From VXOI01 sp965261945 (lineage in GTDB: Bacteria; Chloroflexota; Dehalococcoidia; Lucifugimonadales; UBA3495), in contig CBDHEF010000002.1 of NCBI GenBank assembly GCA_965261945.1, positions 2,728,001 through 2,792,000 on the forward strand: DNA of 64,000 nt. The letters run 5' to 3'. Position numbers and translations under genes: made by a program. How positions within the stretch are numbered: the first letter of the stretch is position 1; the number at the start of each line of letters is the position of its first letter. The notes beneath the pieces were generated by a model that had not been told where the DNA came from, made no database searches, and worked only from the letters and a program-made list of their open reading frames with translations. Shown in pieces: positions 1 to 7,961 of the stretch.

Positions 1-2
1 AC

Positions 3-143
3 CCCATCCCGGTCAAGCACGGGCTGAACAGGGCTGGCTTCAACGTCGGCAACCCGCGCCTGCCGCTGATTCCCGCTTCCGAGAAAGCCGCGGCCGAAAT
101 CGACAAGGTGATGTCGCAGTACACCATCGACCTGCCGGTGTAG
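3..143 (+). CDS. dapA: C-terminal fragment of a DapA-family (4-hydroxy-tetrahydrodipicolinate synthase-like) lyase
   Basis: This is the last 46 residues of a gene that begins before the window. It reads PIPVKHGLNRAGFNVGNPRL and then a short Pro/Ala-rich helix region to a TAG stop. The segment 'K..LN.AGF.VG.PRLPL' is the usual C-terminal signature of dihydrodipicolinate synthase/N-acetylneuraminate lyase family enzymes, which condense pyruvate with an aldehyde through a Schiff-base lysine. The catalytic part lies outside the window, so a paralogous DapA-like lyase cannot be excluded. A strong terminator follows it. Confidence 0.7.
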   Translation, partial: PIPVKHGLNRAGFNVGNPRLPLIPASEKAAAEIDKVMSQYTIDLPV

Positions 144-174
144 TCTCTGGAGAGACATACCCTGTCAAATGCAG

Positions 175-208
175 CGGCCCCGTCAATTGACGGGGCCGTT
201 TCGTTTTC
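175..208 (+). terminator. Rho-independent terminator after dapA
   Basis: There is a perfect 10-bp stem (CGGCCCCGTC 175-184, loop AATT, GACGGGGCCG 189-198) followed by the T-rich tail TTTCGTTTTC. It lies 31 bases past the dapA-like stop codon. Confidence 0.85.
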
Positions 209-236
209 GGTCTTGTGGCCTGCCAGAACGGAGACC

Positions 237-1025
237 CTACTGCTCGACTTCCCGAAATGTCACCTGCTCAGCTTCCGCCCGGTCCCGCTGCGGCTCAGGT
301 ATGGTGTCGCCAATGACCATGGGCCAAGAATCGGAGCCGGTGGCCTTGCTGAGGGTGGCAGCACGACCAATGGCGCGGTCTATGTCGGTGTGGTTGACTG
401 TGAGGGAGAATTCACCCACGAAGTAGACAGCGGCGCCTCCGTCCTGTCCACTCATCACCGCGTCGGCCTGTTCGAGATCCGCCCTTTCATCGTCGGTAAT
501 CAAACCGTTGTCTACGGCATCGGCAATCAGTTCCTCGAACCCGCCGTCTCTTCCAAGGATGTTGCTGTAAAGCAGCAGGTTGCGACGCAGGCTGCGGCCA
601 TGACGCTGTCGAAACGCCATGCCCGCATAGCTGGCGAAACTCTTCCCCACCCGACGCTCGTATTCCGCACCTTTCAGTCTGCCAAGGTCGCCCTGCATTA
701 TGCCGATAGTGCCGTTTATCGAGTCGATGTTGCCGTTCATCGAGTCGATAGTAGCGTTTATCGAGTCGATGTTGGCGTTTATTCTGGTGATGTCGCCCCG
801 AATTTCGGTGATGTCGCCCTGCATTTCGGTGATGTCGCCCCGAATTTCGGTGATGTCGCCCTGCATTTCGTTGAATCGCCGCTCGACGTAGGCCTCGAAC
901 CTGGCGAAACGCTCGGGCAACTCGATCAGTTCCTGTGTCAGCAACAGGCTCCGGACCTGGTCGCGGAAGTCCGGGTCCTCCCGCAGCAGGCGCAACAGGT
1001 CGGCCGTGGTGGAGATAGTGGTCAT
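237..1025 (-). CDS. Coiled-coil protein with repeated GDITE(M/I) heptads, possible nuclease-like C-terminus
   Basis: The protein has 262 residues. The start is the ATG at 1025, preceded by GGAG; the open frame runs further upstream into purA but that extension is a shadow. Residues 1-40 form a helical head (LLRLLREDPDFRDQVRSLLL). Residues about 50-105 are a tandem repeat of GDITEMQ/GDITEIR and then SINATIDSMNGNIDSIN units, predicted as coiled coil. The C-terminal half (GRLKGAEYERRVGKSFASYA onward) is globular. Similar architectures are widespread in Chloroflexota and are often labelled 'chordopoxvirus fusion protein' with no functional basis. It lies 14 bases downstream of purA on the same strand, so it may be cotranscribed. 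Function unknown. Confidence 0.7.
   Translation of the reverse strand: MTTISTTADLLRLLREDPDFRDQVRSLLLTQELIELPERFARFEAYVERRFNEMQGDITEIRGDITEMQGDITEIRGDITRINANIDSINATIDSMNGNIDSINGTIGIMQGDLGRLKGAEYERRVGKSFASYAGMAFRQRHGRSLRRNLLLYSNILGRDGGFEELIADAVDNGLITDDERADLEQADAVMSGQDGGAAVYFVGEFSLTVNHTDIDRAIGRAATLSKATGSDSWPMVIGDTIPEPQRDRAEAEQVTFREVEQ
700..880 (-). repeat. In-frame short tandem repeats encoding the coiled-coil rod
   Basis: Units of about 21 bases (GATGTCGCCC..ATTTCGGT type) are repeated from about 790 to 870, and related units of GTTTATCGAGTCGAT type from 700 to 780. All are in frame with the coiled-coil gene and encode heptads, so copy number can change rod length without breaking the gene. 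Confidence 0.75.
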
Positions 1026-1039
1026 GTCGGCAACTCCAG

Positions 1040-2326
1040 TTACACGAACACCGGGCTGAGCTGGATGGTCTCGGCGCGGCTGGGGCCGGTGGAGACGATC
1101 TGCACGGGGCAGCCAACCAGCGCCTCGATGCGGCGGATGTAGGCCACCGCGTTGGCCGGGAGCTGGCAGAGCTTCGTGGCGCTGGCCGTCGGCTCGTCCC
1201 AGCCGGGTAACTCCTCGTACACCGGCTCGCACCGGGCCAGGAGCGACGTGTTGGCCGGGAAACGTCCAACATCCTTGCCGTCCACCCGGTATCCGACGCA
1301 TATCTTGACGGACTCGAAGCCGTCTAGGATGTCGAGGCGGGTCAGCACCAGGCCAGTGAAGCCGTTGACCAGTTGGCTATACTTGGCCGCCACGCCATCG
1401 AACCAGCCGATGCGCCGCGCCCGGCCGGTGGTGGTGCCGTATTCCTGGGCTATCTCGCGTACCTTGTCAGCAAATTCGTCGTGTATCTCCGAGGGCATGG
1501 GGCCGCCGCCGACCCGCGTGGAGTAGGCCTTGAACACGCCCAGCACACCGGCGATGGCCTGCGGGTTCAGGCCCAAGCCGGTGCAGGCCCCGCCGACGGA
1601 CGGGGAAGACGAAGTTACATAGGGATAAGAACCGTGGTCCAGGTCCAGCAGCGTCCCTTGGGCGCCCTCCAGCAACACCCGCTTTCCCATTTGCAGGCGG
1701 TCCTGCACTATCTGCTCGGTGGGGTGGGCATAGGGGCGCAGTTGCTCGGCCCACAGGCGACACTTGGCCTTCACGTCCTCGTAGGCCAGCGGCTCGGCGC
1801 CGTGAATCTTGGTGATGATGGCGTTCTTCAGCTCCAGGACGCTCTTCAGCTTGGGGGTCAGCGATTCCCAGTCCAGCAGGTCGCCGACGCGGATGCCGGC
1901 GCGCCCGGTTTTGTCCACGTAGGCGGGGCCGATGCCGCGCCCGGTGGTGCCGATGGCGCTGGCGCCGCGGGCTTTCTCCTCCAGCGCGTCCAGCAGCACA
2001 TGGTATGGCATGATGACGTGGGCCCGCTCGCTGACATGGAGCTTGCCGGTGTCTATGCCGCGACTTCGCAGCATTTCCATCTCGTCGGCCAGCACGTCGG
2101 GGTCAACCACCACGCCGTTGCCGATGATGCCGTCTACCTCGGGCCAACAGATGCCGGAAGGCACCAGGTGAAGCTGGAAGGTTCCCGCGTCGTTGACCAC
2201 CGTATGGCCGGCGTTGTTGCCGCCGGCAAAACGCACGACGCTATCCACCTCCCCGGCAAGATAGTCTATGACTTTCCCCTTGCCCTCGTCGCCCCACTGT
2301 CCTCCGATAACGGCGTATGCCGGCAT
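1040..2326 (-). CDS. purA: Adenylosuccinate synthetase
   Basis: The protein has 428 residues, the usual length for PurA. It catalyses the GTP-dependent joining of IMP and aspartate to adenylosuccinate, the first committed step from IMP to AMP, in the cytoplasm. The N-terminal GTP-binding/catalytic motif QWGDEGKGK is at residues 10-18 with catalytic Asp13, followed by the NNAGHTV segment with the conserved His. IMP-loop (IGTTGRGIGPAY) and TTTGR.RR motifs follow. It is transcribed leftwards, with the coiled-coil gene immediately downstream. Nothing looks broken. Confidence 0.97.
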   Translation of the reverse strand: MPAYAVIGGQWGDEGKGKVIDYLAGEVDSVVRFAGGNNAGHTVVNDAGTFQLHLVPSGICWPEVDGIIGNGVVVDPDVLADEMEMLRSRGIDTGKLHVSERAHVIMPYHVLLDALEEKARGASAIGTTGRGIGPAYVDKTGRAGIRVGDLLDWESLTPKLKSVLELKNAIITKIHGAEPLAYEDVKAKCRLWAEQLRPYAHPTEQIVQDRLQMGKRVLLEGAQGTLLDLDHGSYPYVTSSSPSVGGACTGLGLNPQAIAGVLGVFKAYSTRVGGGPMPSEIHDEFADKVREIAQEYGTTTGRARRIGWFDGVAAKYSQLVNGFTGLVLTRLDILDGFESVKICVGYRVDGKDVGRFPANTSLLARCEPVYEELPGWDEPTASATKLCQLPANAVAYIRRIEALVGCPVQIVSTGPSRAETIQLSPVFV

Positions 2327-2716
2327 CCTTAAACCGCCTTTCGATTAAAACAAAATAGCCAGCTACTTCAATAGCCAGCGCATTGCGCAAAGTGAAGCCG
2401 TCCCCCCCAACGAGGCCCGGCAAACGGCAGTATAACAAATAACCCAGCGGGGCGAAAGCCGGAACTGCATTCGCGTTTTTTGGTTTCCCACCCATTTCCC
2501 GCCATTTTGGGGAGGCATTACAAGGCTTGGCAAGGGGGAGCGTCATTATTTGCAGGCGACGCCGCCACCCTGACCCTCCCCTGGAGGGAGAGGGAACAAC
2601 TAAAAAGACCCTGCTTGTTTGGAGGAGTGGTTATTCGCGCGCAAGCCCCGGAGCGGTTAGAATGGGTGGGCGGCGGCATACGGCGAACCCCAAACAGCCG
2701 CAAACGTGGGCTGATT
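2327..2716. other. Intergenic region between purA and yqeY (390 bases)
   Basis: No convincing gene is present. The two genes diverge, so promoters for both should lie here. The stretch contains one copy of the CACCCTGACCCTCCCC-type palindromic repeat (2558-2597). The open frame extending upstream of yqeY passes through that repeat and is not considered coding. Confidence 0.6.
2558..2597. repeat. REP-like palindrome, copy 1
   Basis: This is an imperfect inverted repeat of the family CACCCTGACCCTCCCC / GGAGGGAGAGGGAAC. It lies in the purA-yqeY divergent region. Confidence 0.8.
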
Positions 2717-3169
2717 ATGACGCTCAGAGACAGGCTCGAAGAGGACATACGGAACTCCATGCGCCAGCGCGACCAGGCGCGGCTTGACGCGCTGCGCTTC
2801 CTCAAATTCGCGGTGCAGGCCGTGGAGAAGGAGCGGCGCGAGACGCTGGACGACCAGGCCATGACTGAAGTCGTGTCGAAGCAGGTCAGCGACCGCCGCG
2901 ACAGCGTCAAGGCCTTCCGCGACGGCGGGCGCGACGAACTGGCGGACAAGGAAGCCGCCGACCTGGCCGTGCTGGAGGAATACCTGCCGCCTCAATTGGG
3001 CCAGGACGAGATTGTCGCCCTGATCCGGGAGGTCATGGCCGAGGTCGGCGCTGCTGGCCCCCGCGACCGCGGCAAGGTCATGGGCCGTCTGATGCCCCAG
3101 GTGCGCGGCAAGGCCGACGGCGCTGAGGTCAACCGTCTCGCCGGCGAGATTCTTGAGTCGCTGGGGTAG
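2717..3169 (+). CDS. yqeY: GatB/YqeY domain protein
   Basis: The protein has 150 residues beginning MTLRDRLEEDIRNSMRQRD; the longer open frame upstream runs through repeat sequence and is rejected. The conserved YqeY features are visible: KERR near residue 47, an EEYLPPQL segment, and a C-terminal GKVMGRLMPQVRGKADGAEV helix-turn that matches the tail domain of GatB, the amidotransferase subunit that binds tRNA. YqeY proteins are presumed to bind tRNA, but their cellular role is not settled. It precedes purQ on the same strand with a repeat copy between. Confidence 0.93.
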   Translation: MTLRDRLEEDIRNSMRQRDQARLDALRFLKFAVQAVEKERRETLDDQAMTEVVSKQVSDRRDSVKAFRDGGRDELADKEAADLAVLEEYLPPQLGQDEIVALIREVMAEVGAAGPRDRGKVMGRLMPQVRGKADGAEVNRLAGEILESLG

Positions 3170-3176
3170 ATGAAAA

Positions 3177-3203
3177 ATCCCCTCCCCCGGAGGGAGAGGG
3201 AAC
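3177..3203. repeat. REP-like palindrome, copy 2
   Basis: This is a short copy (CCCCTCCCCCGGAGGGAGAGGG) between yqeY and purQ. Confidence 0.75.
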
Positions 3204-3227
3204 AGTCCGGGACACAGTGAATAGATA

Positions 3228-3923
3228 ATGCGATTTGGAATCCTGCAATTCCCCGGCACCTGGAGCGATACCGACTGCCACCATGCCGTCAGCGCCGTTC
3301 TGGGACAGGAGGCGCAGTACGTCTGGCACAAGGACACCGGGCTGGAGGGGCTGGACTGCGTGATCCTGCCCGGCGGCTTCTCCTATGGCGATTACCTGCG
3401 CCCCGGCGCCATGGCCCGCTTCTCCCCGGTGATGGATGCGCTCTACGGCTTCGCGGAGTCGGGCGGCCCGGTCATCGGCATCTGCAACGGTTTTCAGATA
3501 CTCTGCGAGTCGGGACTGCTGCCGGGGGCTCTGCGAGCCAACCGGCAACTGGAATACCGTTGCCAGTGGACCAACCTGCGCGTTGAGCGCACCGACACCC
3601 GCTTCACCGGCGGGTGCAGCGCCGGGCAGATATTGCAGGTGCCCATCTCCCACGGCGAGGGCAACTACTATGCCGACGCCGAAACGCTGGATATGCTGGA
3701 GCGCGAGGGCCGGGTGCTGTTCCGCTACTGCGACGATGGCGGCGAGCCCACTGAGGCGGCAAACCCCAACGGCTCGGCCCGCAACATCGCCGGCATCATC
3801 AACGAGGCCGGAAACGTGCTGGGCATGATGCCCCACCCGGAACGCTGTTGCGAGGAACTGCTGGGCGGTACTGACGGCGCGCTGATTTTCCAGTCGATTG
3901 TTGACAGCGTGGTCCGGATCTAA
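3228..3923 (+). CDS. purQ: Phosphoribosylformylglycinamidine synthase, glutaminase subunit
   Basis: The protein has 231 residues, the normal length for PurQ. It releases ammonia from glutamine for conversion of FGAR to FGAM in purine synthesis, in complex with PurL and PurS. The class I glutamine amidotransferase triad is visible: nucleophile Cys86 in GICNGFQ, and His/Glu in the C-terminal MMPHPER motif. The oxyanion segment LPGGFSYGDYLRPG is also present. PurS and PurL are not in the window, so the subunits are dispersed, although purA lies nearby. Confidence 0.95.
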   Translation: MRFGILQFPGTWSDTDCHHAVSAVLGQEAQYVWHKDTGLEGLDCVILPGGFSYGDYLRPGAMARFSPVMDALYGFAESGGPVIGICNGFQILCESGLLPGALRANRQLEYRCQWTNLRVERTDTRFTGGCSAGQILQVPISHGEGNYYADAETLDMLEREGRVLFRYCDDGGEPTEAANPNGSARNIAGIINEAGNVLGMMPHPERCCEELLGGTDGALIFQSIVDSVVRI

Positions 3924-3931
3924 CCCCCTGG

Positions 3932-4347
3932 ATGCTGGCCATCGCCCTCTCTGTATTGGCAGCCATCGGCCTCGGCGGGACCGGCGTTTCCGCGCGCGCC
4001 GCGATGCCTCCGGTACATTTCGCTGCCGCCATCGCCATCTCCCGCGTGACCGGTTTCATTGTCCTCGCCGTCGCGGCGGTCATCTATGCTCTTCCCGACT
4101 TCCAGGACACACCCAGAGCCAGACGGCTCTGGGTATGTCCTTCGGGGTGGCGCAGTTCGTTGGCGGGCGCTCTCCAGGCTTCCTGGGCGTGAGCATCATT
4201 GGCGCCTCGCGCACCGCCCTCTTCATCTGTGTCCAGGCGCCCTTTGCCGCATTCCTGGCCGTCGCCTTCACCGGCAAGGCCATGCGCCCCCTGGTCGCCG
4301 TGGGCACGGCGGGCGTGATAGCCGCGGCCCTTGGCGGCCAGCTATGA
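3932..4347 (+). pseudogene. EamA/DMT-family transporter pseudogene
   Basis: The first frame reads MLAIALSVLAAIGLGGTGVS and continues to about 4120, where homology to the next gene continues in a different frame (ALGMSFGVAQF, GVSIIGASRTALFI) to a stop at 4347. Only about 140 residues remain of about 300. The end of the first half (AVGTAGVI) joins directly to what looks like the protein's very end (AAALGGQL), as if recombination between the two internal EamA repeats deleted the second half. It is the first of three tandem paralogues. Confidence 0.8.
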
Positions 4348-4360
4348 GGGCGGGTTACGT

Positions 4361-4394
4361 CCTCACCCTAACCATCTCCCGAGGGGAGAGGGGA
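4361..4394. repeat. REP-like palindrome, copy 3
   Basis: CCTCACCCTAACCATCTCCC and GAGGGGAGAGGGG face each other between the first and second EamA copies. Confidence 0.8.
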
Positions 4395-4420
4395 TTCCCG
4401 TCAATTGAAGTGGCCATGCG

Positions 4421-5314
4421 ATGATTGCCATAATCCTGTCCCTGGCGGCGGCGGCCAGCCTCGGCGGCGGCGCGGTGGCGGCCCGGGCCGCAATGCCGGG
4501 AGTTCATCCTATTGCACTCATCGGCGTGGCCCTCGTGGTCGGCTTCGTTGGCGTTACGATCGTGGACCTGGCGTTGGACCCTTCCAGCCTCTTCAATGTG
4601 CCGCAGGAAGCGTGGCTCTGGATACTGGCCCTCGGAGTGGCGCAGTTCGCGATCGGGCGTACCGTCGCTTATTCGGGCGTCAGCTTGATCGGGGCGTCGC
4701 GGACTGCCCTTTTCATATCGACATCGGTCCCTTTTTCCGCCCTCTTCGCCATCGCCTTTATCGGTGAGTCTCTCAAGCCCCTGGTTGCCGCGGGCACAGT
4801 GGCCGTGATCATCGGGCTGCTGCTGGCCAGCGGAGACTCGCTCACCCAAGGCTGGCGGGCAGACCGCCGCTATCTCCTCGGATGCCTCTTCGGGCTGACC
4901 GGCGGGGCGGCCACGGGCGCGAGCACAGTTCTGGCCAAACAGGCCGTGGGCGTATACAACTCCCCCCTGACGATTACAGCCCTGGGTATGCTGGCCGCCA
5001 TGTTCATCGTGATACCCGCCGTGAGCATCATTGCCGCCCGCAAACCTGCCATCAGGACGTTCGACTGGAAATCCATGCGCTTCGTGGTCTTCTCAGGCCT
5101 GAGTACCACGGTGTCCATCACATCCCAGCTCTTCGCGGTGCAGCGGGCCGACGTCGTCATCGTCGCCCCCATCCTGGCAACCTTCACGCTCTGGACCCTG
5201 GTGTTTTCCCACATATTCATTTCCCGGCTGGAGCAGCTAAACTTGCGCCTGATTATCGGCGCGATTATCGGAGTGGCAGGGGTGGTGGCCGTGGCCCTGG
5301 GAGGGCAGATATGA
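4421..5314 (+). CDS. EamA/DMT-family permease (second tandem copy)
   Basis: The protein has 297 residues with about ten hydrophobic segments in two EamA repeats, beginning MIAIILSLAAAASLGGGAV. The family exports amino acids, nucleotides or other small metabolites across the inner membrane; the substrate cannot be read from sequence. The first repeat contains GVSLIGASRTALF and the second LFAVQRADVVIVAPI, the usual 'second last helix' signatures. It is flanked on both sides by repeat copies and by paralogues. Confidence 0.9.
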   Translation: MIAIILSLAAAASLGGGAVAARAAMPGVHPIALIGVALVVGFVGVTIVDLALDPSSLFNVPQEAWLWILALGVAQFAIGRTVAYSGVSLIGASRTALFISTSVPFSALFAIAFIGESLKPLVAAGTVAVIIGLLLASGDSLTQGWRADRRYLLGCLFGLTGGAATGASTVLAKQAVGVYNSPLTITALGMLAAMFIVIPAVSIIAARKPAIRTFDWKSMRFVVFSGLSTTVSITSQLFAVQRADVVIVAPILATFTLWTLVFSHIFISRLEQLNLRLIIGAIIGVAGVVAVALGGQI

Positions 5315-5330
5315 GGCCGGGTATCGCGCT

Positions 5331-5368
5331 CTCCCTCACCCTAACCCCCTCCCAGGGGGAGAGGGAAT
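5331..5368. repeat. REP-like palindrome, copy 4
   Basis: CCCTCACCCTAACCCCCTCCC with GGGGGAGAGGGAA lies between the second and third EamA copies. Confidence 0.8.
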
Positions 5369-5393
5369 TTGCGCTACCGGAAGGGACCAGGCG

Positions 5394-6326
5394 ATGACGG
5401 CCATCGGGCTATCCTTTCTGGCCATCATGGGATTCGGGAGCGCCACCATTTTCGCCCGGATGGGGATGCAGCGTGTCGGCCCGATGCCGATTACCTTCAT
5501 CTCTCTGATTTTCAGCTTTGCCGCTTCGGGAATCCTGGCGGCAATCTTCGTTTCCCGCGACTTCATGACGCTGCCGCTCATCGTCCTGGTATGGTGCCTG
5601 ATGCTGGGGGCGTTCAACTTTCTGGGCGGTCGAAACCTGTCGTACCTGGCCGTTGGACGCATCGGGGCGGCCCGGGCCGGGGCCATCGTGGGCACGTCGG
5701 CGGTGTTCGCCTCCATCCTGGCGATCATTTTCACTGGCGAGCGGCCCCACTGGGTCGTGCTGCTGGGAACGCTGGTGGTGGTTTGCGGGCTGGCAACGGC
5801 GCTGGGCAAGAACATCCTGGAAAGCGGCAGGCGGTCCTCCGCCCCCGGCGCCGGGCCTGCCGAAGGACGAGCGCGAAGGGTTGCGCTGACAGGCTTTCTG
5901 CTGGCCCTCGGCGCCGCCTGCTGCTACGGCACTACCAACGTGGTGGTGAAGCAACTGACCATTGACTACACTTCGCCGCTGGTGGTCTCGACCATCAGCC
6001 TGTTCTTCGGGGTGCTTCTGGTGGCCCCTGTTGCTGCGAAGCAAGCGCTTGCGTCGATGCAGGGAGTGCGAAAGTCGCCGGGTTTCCTGGTCTACGCGGG
6101 CCTGTCCGGGCTGGCGGCGGCCACCGGGGTCAACTGCACCTACTTCGCCCTGCAGCGGGCCGACGTGGTGGTGGTGTCGCCCATCGTATCGGCCAATCCG
6201 CTGTTCACGCTGATATTGGCGGGGCTGTTCCTGTCGCAACAGGAGAACGTGAACCGCTGGCTGGCGCTGGGCACCGCCGTCACGGCGGGGGGAGTGGCGC
6301 TGGTGGCGCTGGGGAGCACGCTGTAG
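5394..6326 (+). CDS. EamA/DMT-family permease (third tandem copy)
   Basis: The protein has 310 residues and ten predicted membrane helices. It begins MTAIGLSFLAIMGFGSATIF and ends GGVALVALGSTL. The central cytoplasmic linker (residues about 143-160, ESGRRSSAPGAGPAEGRARR) is longer than in copy two and includes a GPAEGRAR segment whose DNA (CCTGCCGAAGGACGA) resembles a second dispersed repeat. The second repeat shares LQRADVVVVSPI with copy two, supporting descent by tandem duplication. Substrate unknown. Confidence 0.9.
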   Translation: MTAIGLSFLAIMGFGSATIFARMGMQRVGPMPITFISLIFSFAASGILAAIFVSRDFMTLPLIVLVWCLMLGAFNFLGGRNLSYLAVGRIGAARAGAIVGTSAVFASILAIIFTGERPHWVVLLGTLVVVCGLATALGKNILESGRRSSAPGAGPAEGRARRVALTGFLLALGAACCYGTTNVVVKQLTIDYTSPLVVSTISLFFGVLLVAPVAAKQALASMQGVRKSPGFLVYAGLSGLAAATGVNCTYFALQRADVVVVSPIVSANPLFTLILAGLFLSQQENVNRWLALGTAVTAGGVALVALGSTL

Positions 6327-6582
6327 AGAGACCGAGGTGGTCCGGTTACCGGGGTATCTTCTCCAGCAGAGGAGAGTGGATTATCACAGCCACTGCGAAG
6401 CTGCTGGATCGCTTTCTCATGGCCGGACCTCGCAGTACACGGTGAGGGCGCCCGCGCCCGCGCAACTGCCTGCATTCGCCGGTTCAGCACACCGCCTTTT
6501 CCTGAAACCGGCGAGTAGCCCGGCATGAGCGCCTGTGGCATAATCGTGGAACGAAATTTGAGTGAGACGGAGAGGAGGGGCC

Positions 6583-6990
6583 ATGCCCGGACTGATTTCG
6601 ACCACCAAGATTAACCATGTGACCACCATGGTCAAGGACACTGCCCGCGCCATGGAGTTCTACAACAACCTGCTGGGCATCAAGCAGATTGAGAGCCAGG
6701 TGGACAACCCTGAGATCACCTGGCTCCAGCTGGACAGCGGCATCATGGTGCACCTGATCGAGACGCAGGAAGCCCCGGCCAAGCCCGACCGCATCCACCA
6801 CGCCTTCGAGGTCGAGGACTTCGAGGGCACCCGCGCCACGCTGGCAGACAACGGCTTCGAGATCGAGCGCGAGGGCGTGCGCTACGACGGCCAGGCTTTC
6901 CTGTTCATCCACGACCCCGACGGCAACCGCGTCGAGTTCTGCACCTCCAGCGGCTACGCCCCCGCCCCCCCGCGCCCGACGAGCTGCTAG
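6583..6990 (+). CDS. VOC-superfamily (glyoxalase/dioxygenase fold) protein
   Basis: The protein has 135 residues. The chosen ATG follows GAGAGGAGGGGCC, a good ribosome-binding site, so the seven upstream residues of the open frame are dropped. It has the two beta-alpha-beta-beta-beta units of a vicinal oxygen chelate protein, with metal-ligand candidates in INHVTTMV (His), RIHHAFEV (His) and DPDGNRVEF (Glu). This Glu/His pattern suits a metal-dependent lyase, isomerase or dioxygenase; the substrate is unknown. A second VOC gene lies just downstream. Confidence 0.88.
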   Translation: MPGLISTTKINHVTTMVKDTARAMEFYNNLLGIKQIESQVDNPEITWLQLDSGIMVHLIETQEAPAKPDRIHHAFEVEDFEGTRATLADNGFEIEREGVRYDGQAFLFIHDPDGNRVEFCTSSGYAPAPPRPTSC

Positions 6991-6999
6991 AGGTCGTTT

Positions 7000-7087
7000 G
7001 AACTGTGATTCGCCTGATTCATTTTGATTGCCATGATTCTGGAGTCCAAAATCATGGCAATCAGCAAGATCAAATAGATCACAGTTC
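7000..7087. repeat. Nested inverted repeat (MITE/REP-like)
   Basis: The outer arms are GAACTGTGAT (7000-7009) and ATCACAGTTC (7078-7087), both perfect. The inner arms are TGATTGCCATGATT (7025-7038) and AATCATGGCAATCA (7050-7063), also perfect 14-mers. The element is AT-richer than its neighbourhood and fills the gap between two VOC genes. Confidence 0.8.
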
Positions 7088-7108
7088 AGACAATTAGGGA
7101 GGCCCGCC

Positions 7109-7927
7109 ATGTTCGACAAGATTCAGCACATTGGCTACCTGACATCCGACCTTGAGGCTGCCATCGCGTGGTTCGAGCGGTCGTTTGGCGCGGTCAACGC
7201 CGGCGGCGGGCCGCTGTCGCCCAGCTACGCCGTGCCCAGCGGTGGGCGCAACGCCTACCTGCGCTTCGGGCAGGCCGAGGCCGAGATCATCGAGCCAGCC
7301 GACAAGTCTGCCGTGGGCAGCAAGGTGCTGGATATGCACCACGTTGGCTACGTTGTCGAGAGCATCGAGCAGGCGGCGGAACAACTGCGTGCCCGCGGGT
7401 TCGCCTTTGGCAGCGACGCGCCCTTCGTCAACGTCTTCGGCCACCAGGTGTTCTACCTGGACGCCGGGACGACCAACGGGACACTGGTGCACCTGACTCA
7501 GCTTGCTTCCACAGCCTCCGGCCCCGGCGGAGAGGGGCTGGAGGTGGAGCGCATCGTCCACGCCGGCTACCTGGTGCGGGACCTGGATGCCGCCATCGAG
7601 TGGTATGTGCAGCGCTTCTCCGGCACCCACGTGGGCGGCGGCGCATCGCGCCGGGGTGGACGCAACGCCTTCGTCAACTTCGGACAGGTGCAGGTGGAGC
7701 TGATCGAGCCGGGCGACCCGGCTGTTATCCCCGAGGGCGTTCACGAAATGGACCACGTCGGCTACGCCGTCGGCGACATCCCCACCTGTATGCCGGAGTG
7801 CCAGCATCGCGGCCTGAGCTTCATCGCCGACACGCCAGCCACCAACTCCATCGGCCAGCAGGTGCTCTACTTCGATACCGACACCAGCCTCGGCTCGCGG
7901 ATGCACCTCACCCGCCTGCCCGACTGA
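7109..7927 (+). CDS. Tandem-domain VOC-superfamily protein
   Basis: The protein has 272 residues, with a ribosome site GGGAGG before ATG. It carries two successive VOC modules: residues 1-130 (IQHIGYLTSDLEAAIAWFER ... VFGHQVFYLD) and 145-272 (ERIVHAGYLVRDLDAAIEWY ... SIGQQVLYFD). Each repeats the pattern His, HxVGY and Q(Q/V)xFYxD. Two-module VOC enzymes include extradiol dioxygenases, methylmalonyl-CoA epimerase-like and lactoylglutathione lyase-like proteins; none is pinned down here. It is probably cotranscribed with nearby genes on the same strand. Confidence 0.88.
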   Translation: MFDKIQHIGYLTSDLEAAIAWFERSFGAVNAGGGPLSPSYAVPSGGRNAYLRFGQAEAEIIEPADKSAVGSKVLDMHHVGYVVESIEQAAEQLRARGFAFGSDAPFVNVFGHQVFYLDAGTTNGTLVHLTQLASTASGPGGEGLEVERIVHAGYLVRDLDAAIEWYVQRFSGTHVGGGASRRGGRNAFVNFGQVQVELIEPGDPAVIPEGVHEMDHVGYAVGDIPTCMPECQHRGLSFIADTPATNSIGQQVLYFDTDTSLGSRMHLTRLPD

Positions 7928-7961
7928 GTCGGCCCGCGTCCTGAGCTTGCCAAAGGACGAA

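Noticed and set aside
700..880. CRISPR-like tandem repeats
   Set aside because: Units are about 21 bases with no spacers and lie in frame in a coiled-coil gene; no cas genes are present. The repeats at 28785-28915 were rejected for the same reason.
3932..4347. A single-EamA-domain active transporter
   Set aside because: A frame change at about 4120 is needed to keep homology, so it is treated as a pseudogene.
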